A program made the translations under genes and the position numbers. The notes under the pieces were generated by a model. The model was not told where the DNA came from and made no database searches. It was given only the letters and a program-made list of their open reading frames with translations. From the NCBI GenBank assembly GCA_016201085.1, contig JACQDO010000273.1:1-6077 (forward strand): a stretch of DNA of 6,077 nucleotides, in the 5' to 3' direction. The DNA is from Hyphomicrobiales bacterium. Lineage in GTDB: Bacteria; Pseudomonadota; Alphaproteobacteria; Rhizobiales; Xanthobacteraceae. Position 1 is the stretch's first letter, and each line of letters begins with the position of its first letter. This document shows positions 1-4,694 of the stretch, in pieces.

Positions 1-1
1 C

Positions 2-742
2 ACCCATCAGCTCGGCTATTTCGACATCCTGCCGCTTTATGTGGTGCTGATGCTGGTGGCGCCGCTGATGATCGCCATCGACCGTCATGCGCCCAACCTG
101 CTGCTGCCGGCGTCGGTGGCGCTCTATTTGGCGGTGCTGATATTCCGCCTCACGCTGCCGACCTGGCCGGTGTCGGGCACCTGGTTCTTCAATCCGCTGG
201 CCTGGCAAATCGTGCTCGTGCTCGGTTTCGTGCTGGCAAGAGAGGATGCCGGCATCGGCGCGCTGCTACGCCGCCATATCGTCTGGCTGCGCATCGTGGC
301 GCTGCCGATCGTAGTCCTCGCTACCCTGGCCATGCTGTTCGACCGGTTGTGGGACCCGACCAATGTGCCCGAACCGAAGCTGTTCTTCCTGCTCGACAAG
401 GCCTACGCCACGCCGATTCGGCTGATTCAGTTCCTGTCGCTGATCGCGGTATTTTCGCTCGCCTTCCGCTATATCCGCCGGCTTGGCGATCTCGCCTATG
501 CGCGCCGTGTCCTATCGCCGCTGATCGAAATGTTCGCTCTGCTCGGGCGCAATTCGCTCTATGTTTTCTGCGTCGGTTCGCTGCTCAGCCTGAGCGCGCA
601 AGTGGTGCGTTTCGTCTATCGCGGCACTGTCGGCATCGACATCGTCGTGGTAGTTTTGGGTATCGTCATCATGGCGTTAACCGCATGGATTGCCGAATCG
701 CGACAACGCGCACGACCTGCGCCATCGGCGCCGCGCTCCTGA
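2..742 (+). CDS. opgC: OpgC-family membrane acyltransferase, C-terminal part (5' end outside window)
   Basis: The reading frame is open from base 2 to the TGA at 740-742 (246 residues), so the gene starts upstream; the GTG at 41 lies inside it and is not its start. Seen: near the left edge the stretch GYFDILPLYVVLM, then about seven hydrophobic segments (for example LLLPASVALYLAVLIF, IVLVLGFVLA, IVALPIVVLATLAMLF, VVVVLGIVIMALTAWIA), and LLGRNSLYVF near the C-terminus. These are hallmarks of the OpgC branch of the acyltransferase-3-like integral membrane proteins, usually about 370-400 residues, so roughly the last 60 percent is present. Known: OpgC proteins add acyl groups such as succinyl to periplasmic glucans at the inner membrane. 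Inferred: the same kind of role here. The tail is hydrophilic (Arg/Pro/Ala-rich) and overlaps the next gene by 58 bases. Family assignment is fairly secure; the exact substrate is not. Confidence 0.83.
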   Translation, partial: THQLGYFDILPLYVVLMLVAPLMIAIDRHAPNLLLPASVALYLAVLIFRLTLPTWPVSGTWFFNPLAWQIVLVLGFVLAREDAGIGALLRRHIVWLRIVALPIVVLATLAMLFDRLWDPTNVPEPKLFFLLDKAYATPIRLIQFLSLIAVFSLAFRYIRRLGDLAYARRVLSPLIEMFALLGRNSLYVFCVGSLLSLSAQVVRFVYRGTVGIDIVVVVLGIVIMALTAWIAESRQRARPAPSAPRS

Positions 743-1506
743 GCGCGCTGATCGGTCTGGCGCAGGCGCGGGCGCAAACCCCGCCGGCGGCGGCTGCTGG
801 CGCGCCCGGCGGCGCGGCGATGACCCTGTCGAAGGCCTGCGAGCCCGGCGCCGGTGCGACCGTCGACGAGTCGCCGCTGCCGAACGTGGCGGCGGCGCTC
901 AAGCAGCAACGCAAGACGCTGCGCATTCTCGCCATGGGCGCGGCGCCCGGCCGCGTGAACGCGCGCGGCGGCGGCTATACCGAGGCGATCGAGGCTATGC
1001 TGGAACGCGCGCTCAAAGGCATCGACGTCATCATGATCAATCGCGGCGTCTCCGGCGAGCTTGCCGCCGGCGCCGCCGCCCGCATGAAGAACGAAGTGGC
1101 GCTGGCCGAACCCGATCTGGTGCTCTGGCAGGTCGGCACCAACGATGCGCTGGCCGATGTGCCGACCGATGAATTTATCCAGACCGTCAAGGAGCAGATC
1201 GGCTGGCTGAAAGCGCACAAAGTGGACGTGGTGCTGGTCGGCTTGCAATTCGCTTCGCGCATGCGGCGCGACGCGCATTACATCGACATTCGCGTATCGT
1301 TACGCCGGCTGGCGGCGCAGGAGAATGTCATCATCATCCGTCGCTTCGAGGCGATGCAATTGATCAGCCAGGCCGCCGGACCGGAGCCGGCGCTGGATGA
1401 GCTCGATCGCGACGAGGCCGGCTATAGCTGCCTGGCGCAATATGTGGCGCGCGCCATCACGCTCGGCCTGTTCGCCAAGAACATGCCGCCGCGCCCGGCG
1501 CCCTGA
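685..1506 (+). CDS. Exported SGNH/GDSL-fold protein with degenerate catalytic residues
   Basis: The ATG at 685 gives 273 residues. It is preferred because the frame upstream (back to 349) only shadows opgC, and because it gives a good signal peptide: a basic start, hydrophobic AIGAALLSALIGLA and a likely cut after ARA (residue 30). No clear Shine-Dalgarno precedes it; the 58-base overlap with opgC suggests coupling. Seen in the mature part: beta strand LRILAMG (79-85), block II-like NRGVSG (119-124), block III WQVGTND (148-154), and a C-terminal GYSCLAQ (246-252). These match the alphaproteobacterial SGNH hydrolases often encoded beside OpgC. Odd: where the family has GSSS or GDS this protein has GAAP (85-88), and where it has DxxH it has DELD (238-241). 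The nucleophile Ser and the His therefore appear lost, while oxyanion-hole Gly121 and Asn153 remain. Inferred: a periplasmic non-catalytic SGNH protein, possibly binding glycans or partnering the acyltransferase. Confidence 0.8.
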   Translation: MDCRIATTRTTCAIGAALLSALIGLAQARAQTPPAAAAGAPGGAAMTLSKACEPGAGATVDESPLPNVAAALKQQRKTLRILAMGAAPGRVNARGGGYTEAIEAMLERALKGIDVIMINRGVSGELAAGAAARMKNEVALAEPDLVLWQVGTNDALADVPTDEFIQTVKEQIGWLKAHKVDVVLVGLQFASRMRRDAHYIDIRVSLRRLAAQENVIIIRRFEAMQLISQAAGPEPALDELDRDEAGYSCLAQYVARAITLGLFAKNMPPRPAP

Positions 1507-1553
1507 TTTTTGTCCATCACGAACGGCTTGGCCATGATCGCTCCAATGATGTC

Positions 1554-2099
1554 ATGCGGCTGGCACTGAAACTTCACCCGGATTCGTCTTGCAGCGCGGT
1601 GGACCGCATCGAGGTGGATGTCGTGCGCACGCGCCCCGCCGGTCTGCTGTTGCGCTATTGCGTGACCGGCACGATCGGCGCTCTGCGCCTGCCGGGCGTG
1701 ACGACGCCCGCGCGCGCCGACGGGCTGTGGCGGCACACCTGCTTCGAGGCATTCGTTCGCGCGCTGCCGCAGGCCGCCTATCACGAGTTCAACTTCGCCC
1801 CCTCGACGCAATGGGCGGCCTACCGGTTCGGCGGTTATCGGACAGGCATGACCGTCGCCAGCGAGATCGGCGAGCCGGTTATCGACGTGCGTACAGACGC
1901 CGCGAGCTGCCGATTGCAAGCAGCCCTCACATTGGATGGGGTGGCGGGCTTGCCGAGCGCGGCGATCTGGCGGCTCGGGCTTGCGGCGGTGATCGAAGAT
2001 ACAAGCGGCGCACTATCGTATTGGGCGCTGGCGCATCCTGCGGGCCAGGCGGACTTTCATCATTCCGATTGCTTTGCGCACGAAATTTCAGCAGCGTGA
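1554..2099 (+). CDS. DOMON-like domain protein
   Basis: A 181-residue soluble protein without signal peptide or membrane segment. Seen: DGLWRHTCFEAFV (56-68), YHEFNFAPSTQWAAYRF (76-92) followed by GYRTGM (94-99), and near the C-terminus SYWALAHP (155-162) and ADFHHSDCF (166-174). Together these match the bacterial DOMON-like family (the group sometimes labelled murB-like). DOMON domains elsewhere bind heme or sugars; the ligand of this stand-alone group is, to my knowledge, undefined. Several conserved His, Cys and Trp residues could line a ligand site, which is inference. The ATG at 1554 opens directly into the first strand (MRLALKLHP), and no other in-frame start lies between it and the preceding gene; no strong ribosome site is visible. 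The gene begins 47 bases after the SGNH gene and ends 6 bases before the NamZ-family gene, with which it probably forms a two-gene unit. Confidence 0.8.
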   Translation: MRLALKLHPDSSCSAVDRIEVDVVRTRPAGLLLRYCVTGTIGALRLPGVTTPARADGLWRHTCFEAFVRALPQAAYHEFNFAPSTQWAAYRFGGYRTGMTVASEIGEPVIDVRTDAASCRLQAALTLDGVAGLPSAAIWRLGLAAVIEDTSGALSYWALAHPAGQADFHHSDCFAHEISAA

Positions 2100-2105
2100 G
2101 ACACC

Positions 2106-3308
2106 ATGAAATTCGGCATCGATCGGATACTGACTGAGCCCGCCTTGCGCGCGCCGCTGCAAGGCCGGCGCGTGGCGCTGCTGGCGCACCCGGCCTCGGT
2201 CACGCCGGACTTGACGCATTCGCTCGACGCGCTCGCCGCCTGCGGCGGCATCAAACTCACCGCCGCTTTCGGTCCGCAGCATGGCCTGCGCGGCGACAAG
2301 CAAGACAACATGATCGAATCGGCGACGTTCGACGATCCGCTGCACGGCATCCCGGTCTTCAGTCTCTATGGCGAGGTGCGGCGGCCGACCGCTGCGATGA
2401 TGGATACGTTCGATGTCCTCCTCGTCGATCTGCAGGATCTGGGTTGCCGCATCTATACCTTCATCACGACGCTGCGTTACGTGCTGGAAGCGGCGGCCAA
2501 ACACCGCAAAGCCGTGTGGGTGTTGGATCGCCCCAATCCGGCCGGCCGGCCAGTCGAAGGCCTGCGCCTGAAGGCCGGCTGGGAGAGCTTCGTCGGCGCC
2601 GGACCGTTGCCGATGCGGCACGGGCTGACCCTCGGCGAGCTGGGTTTGTGGTTCGTCAAAACGCACAAGCTCGACGTTGAATATGAACTGGTCGCGATGC
2701 AGGGCTGGCAGCCGGAGGCCGCGCCCGGTTACGGCTGGCCGCTGGGCAGCCGCACCTGGATCAATCCCAGTCCCAACGCGGCGAACTTGTGGATGGCGCG
2801 CGCCTATGCCGGCACGGTGCTGCTGGAAGGAACGAACCTGTCGGAGGGCCGCGGCACCACGCGGCCGCTCGAACTGTTCGGCGCGCCCGATATCGACGCC
2901 AGGCGCGTGCTCAAGGACATGCAGGCGCTGGCGCCGCACTGGCTGCGCGGCTGCCGCCTGCGAGATTGCTGGTTCGAGCCGACATTTCACAAACACGCCG
3001 GCAAACTTTGCCACGGCGTGCAGATTCACACCGAAGACGCCGGCTACGATCACCGGGCGTTCAAGCCTTGGCGCTTGCAGGCGCTGGCGTTCAAGGCGAT
3101 CCGCCGTTTGTATCCGGACTATCCGTTGTGGCGCGATTTTGCTTACGAATACGAACACGGCAAGCTTGCCATCGACGTCATCAACGGCTCGCCATTGTTG
3201 CGCGAATGGGTGGACGATGCCGCGGCGACGCCGCACGATCTCGATGCGCTCGCCGTGGCGGACGAGCAGGCCTGGCTGAGCGAGCGCCAGGCCTATCTGC
3301 GCTATTGA
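2106..3308 (+). CDS. namZ: Exo-beta-N-acetylmuramidase NamZ family protein (DUF1343)
   Basis: A 400-residue protein with the motifs of the DUF1343/NamZ family in order: FGPQHGLRGD (55-64), DLQDLGCRIYTF (108-119), DRPNP (141-145), PMRHGLTLGEL (169-179), PSPN (221-224) and EGTNLSEGRGTTRP (241-254). Length is typical for the mature family. Known: Bacillus subtilis NamZ (YbbC) releases terminal N-acetylmuramic acid from the non-reducing end of peptidoglycan fragments. Inferred: a related glycosidase acting on muropeptides or similar glycans. There is no signal peptide (MKFGIDRILTE), so it should act in the cytoplasm, unlike the secreted Bacillus enzyme. Position 58 is Gln in a motif I remember as EHG in characterised members; the QHG form may define a proteobacterial subgroup. 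The ATG at 2106 lies just after the DOMON-like stop, with GAG of the GTGAG stop region as a weak ribosome site, so translational coupling is likely. Ala and Thr codon use is mixed (24 GCG to 21 GCC; 11 ACG to 7 ACC), unlike the following murC. Confidence 0.87.
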   Translation: MKFGIDRILTEPALRAPLQGRRVALLAHPASVTPDLTHSLDALAACGGIKLTAAFGPQHGLRGDKQDNMIESATFDDPLHGIPVFSLYGEVRRPTAAMMDTFDVLLVDLQDLGCRIYTFITTLRYVLEAAAKHRKAVWVLDRPNPAGRPVEGLRLKAGWESFVGAGPLPMRHGLTLGELGLWFVKTHKLDVEYELVAMQGWQPEAAPGYGWPLGSRTWINPSPNAANLWMARAYAGTVLLEGTNLSEGRGTTRPLELFGAPDIDARRVLKDMQALAPHWLRGCRLRDCWFEPTFHKHAGKLCHGVQIHTEDAGYDHRAFKPWRLQALAFKAIRRLYPDYPLWRDFAYEYEHGKLAIDVINGSPLLREWVDDAAATPHDLDALAVADEQAWLSERQAYLRY

Positions 3309-3424
3309 GGGAGCGCGGAGGCACGGGCGCGGAACGCATCGGTAATGTGCCTTCCACATGGCATTGCCATCGGGGCGGGGGAGGGCGCGGGCCTTAGCCT
3401 GCCTGGCGGCAAATAAATGGCTTA

Positions 3425-3451
3425 ATGGCGGGCCTTTAAGCATGCCGCCAT
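3425..3451 (+). repeat. Inverted repeat, possible weak terminator stem
   Basis: ATGGCGG at 3425-3431 is the perfect reverse complement of CCGCCAT at 3445-3451, with a 13-base loop. The following bases (gaccggtcttgttt) contain only a short, interrupted T run, so an intrinsic terminator after the NamZ-family gene is possible but weak. A 7-base GC-rich repeat can also arise by chance in this composition. Confidence 0.25.
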
Positions 3452-3502
3452 GACCGGTCTTGTTTCCGCCCTCTGCCTCTTGCAATAAGCACCCAGGAAA
3501 TC

Positions 3503-3507
3503 GAGGG
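3503..3507 (+). promoter_or_regulatory. Ribosome binding site of murC
   Basis: GAGGG lies 8 bases before the ATG at 3516, a normal Shine-Dalgarno position. It supports the start, which also matches the expected MurC N-terminus ([20 protein letters not shown]). Confidence 0.6.
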
Positions 3508-3515
3508 CGACCCCT

Positions 3516-4694
3516 ATGAAACTGCCGCGCGACATCGGACCGGTGCATTTCGTCGGCGTCGGCGGCATCGGCATGAGCGGCATCGCCGAGGTGCTGGCCA
3601 ATCTCGGCTATACCGTCACCGGCTCGGACGTCGCCGACTCCGCCAACGTCAAGCGGCTGCGCGACAAGGGCATCAAGGTCAGCGTCGGCCACCGGGCCGA
3701 GAACATCGACGGCGCCGACGTCATCGTCGTCTCCACCGCCATCAAGCGCGACAATCCGGAGCTGGTCGCCGCCCGCGCCAAGCGGCTGCCGGTGGTGCGG
3801 CGCGCCGAGATGCTGGCCGAGCTGATGCGGCTGAAATCGTGCGTCGCCATTGCCGGCACCCACGGCAAGACCACCACCACCTCGCTGGTCGCCGCGCTGC
3901 TCGACGGCGGCGGGCTCGACCCCACCGTGATCAACGGCGGCATCATCAACGCCTACGGCACCAATGCGCGGCTGGGCGCCGGCGACTGGATGGTGGTGGA
4001 GGCCGACGAGTCGGACGGCACCTTCCTCAAGCTGCCGGCCGACATCGCCATTGTCACCAATGTCGACCCCGAGCATCTCGACCATTTTCATACCTTCGAG
4101 GCGGTGCAGGAGGCGTTCCGCGCCTTCGTCGAGAACATTCCGTTCTACGGCTTCGCGGTCATGTGCACCGATCATCCGGTGGTGCAGGTGCTGGTCGGCA
4201 AACTGGAAGACCGCCGCGTCATCACCTACGGCGAAAATCCGCAGGCCGACGTGCGGCTCGTCGATCTCGATCATAACAACGGTTCGTCGCGCTTCTCGGT
4301 GCTGTTCCGCGACCTGGACCGCGACGGCAGCCCGGACCTGTACGTTTGCAACGATTTCCATTCCCCTGACCGCGTCTGGCTCAACGATGGCCACGGCCAT
4401 TTTCGCGCCGCGCCCCGCTTGGCGCTGCGGTGCACGAGCACGTTTGCAATGGGGGCGGACGTGGCGGACCTGGACCGCGATGGGCACGACGAGGTCTTTG
4501 TGTCGGACATGCTCGACCCGGACCACCGGCGGCGCATGCGGGAGGTGGGTGGGCAGGAGCCGGCCCAGGGTCGGCTTGGGCAGTACGATGACCGGCCGCA
4601 ATACAATCGCAACACTCTCCAATATAACCGTGGCGATGGGACCTACGCGGAGATCGCCCAGTTCGCCGGGCTGGCGGCCTCGGGTTGGACGTGA
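3516..4694 (+). CDS. murC: MurC N-terminal two thirds joined in frame to a VCBS/FG-GAP protein segment
   Basis: Residues 1-266 of this 392-residue frame are a well-preserved UDP-N-acetylmuramate--L-alanine ligase, the cytoplasmic ATP-dependent enzyme adding the first amino acid of the peptidoglycan stem. Seen: GVGGIGMSG (14-22) of the UDP-sugar domain, the P-loop [10 protein letters not shown] (114-123), EADESDGTF (162-170) and NVDPEHLDH (182-190) of the ATP/metal site. MurC is usually about 460-470 residues; here it stops matching after VLFRD (262-266), losing the end of the central domain (the usual PMPGxHNxxN motif) and all of the C-terminal ligase domain. From residue 267 the protein reads [15 protein letters not shown] and continues as a calcium-binding FG-GAP repeat protein until TGA 4692-4694. 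It cannot be a working MurC. The upstream gene is not murG, the usual neighbour. An assembly chimera is the likeliest explanation; a real gene fusion is much less likely. Confidence 0.85.
   Translation: MKLPRDIGPVHFVGVGGIGMSGIAEVLANLGYTVTGSDVADSANVKRLRDKGIKVSVGHRAENIDGADVIVVSTAIKRDNPELVAARAKRLPVVRRAEMLAELMRLKSCVAIAGTHGKTTTTSLVAALLDGGGLDPTVINGGIINAYGTNARLGAGDWMVVEADESDGTFLKLPADIAIVTNVDPEHLDHFHTFEAVQEAFRAFVENIPFYGFAVMCTDHPVVQVLVGKLEDRRVITYGENPQADVRLVDLDHNNGSSRFSVLFRDLDRDGSPDLYVCNDFHSPDRVWLNDGHGHFRAAPRLALRCTSTFAMGADVADLDRDGHDEVFVSDMLDPDHRRRMREVGGQEPAQGRLGQYDDRPQYNRNTLQYNRGDGTYAEIAQFAGLAASGWT
4311..4320 (+). other. Breakpoint between murC and VCBS/FG-GAP sequence
   Basis: Upstream bases encode MurC up to VLFRD; downstream bases encode the DLDRDG calcium motif of an FG-GAP repeat. 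The Asp codon at 4311-4313 fits both families, so the exact join cannot be placed closer than roughly 4305-4320. The sequence GACCTGGACCGCGA starting here recurs at 4467-4480, a short repeat of the kind that can mislead assembly or allow recombination. The join keeps the frame, which has a one in three chance. Confidence 0.75.
4692..4694 (+). other. In-frame TGA at a conserved Trp position
   Basis: The protein reads ASGWT, then TGA, then LPIFLDVDLDGYEDLL in the same frame. Homologues as I remember them read roughly SWSWTPVFLDVD here, placing Trp at the TGA. The frame then stays open for 461 codons to the window edge. This fits one TGG-to-TGA change, either a real nonsense mutation or a sequencing/assembly error. 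Recoding is unlikely: other genes in the window end in TGA. Confidence 0.7.

Larger units (their letters stand above)
3309..3515 (+). other. Intergenic spacer, no gene seen
   Basis: This 207-base gap separates the NamZ-family gene from murC. No convincing coding frame, tRNA or sigma-70 promoter can be seen. It holds small inverted repeats: atgtg/cacat at 3345-3349 and 3355-3359, overlapping atggc/gccat at 3358-3362 and 3366-3370, and a 7-base pair at 3425-3431 and 3445-3451. It is also where codon usage changes sharply between neighbours, so a join of unrelated DNA inside it cannot be excluded. Confidence 0.55.

Noticed and set aside
349..684. N-terminal extension of the SGNH frame back to ATG 349.
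   Set aside because: These 112 codons lie wholly within opgC in another frame, give an Arg/Ala/Cys-rich sequence with no domain, and would bury the signal peptide that starts at 685.
616..1278. 220-codon - strand frame opposite the SGNH gene, and similar long frames such as 1422-1919 on the - strand.
   Set aside because: Shadow frames from high GC; the proteins are Arg/Ala/His-rich and lack domains, and the + strand genes there have clear family motifs.
3309..3515. Promoter or small RNA upstream of murC.
   Set aside because: No -35/-10 pair with good spacing could be found, and the inverted repeats are short enough to arise by chance.
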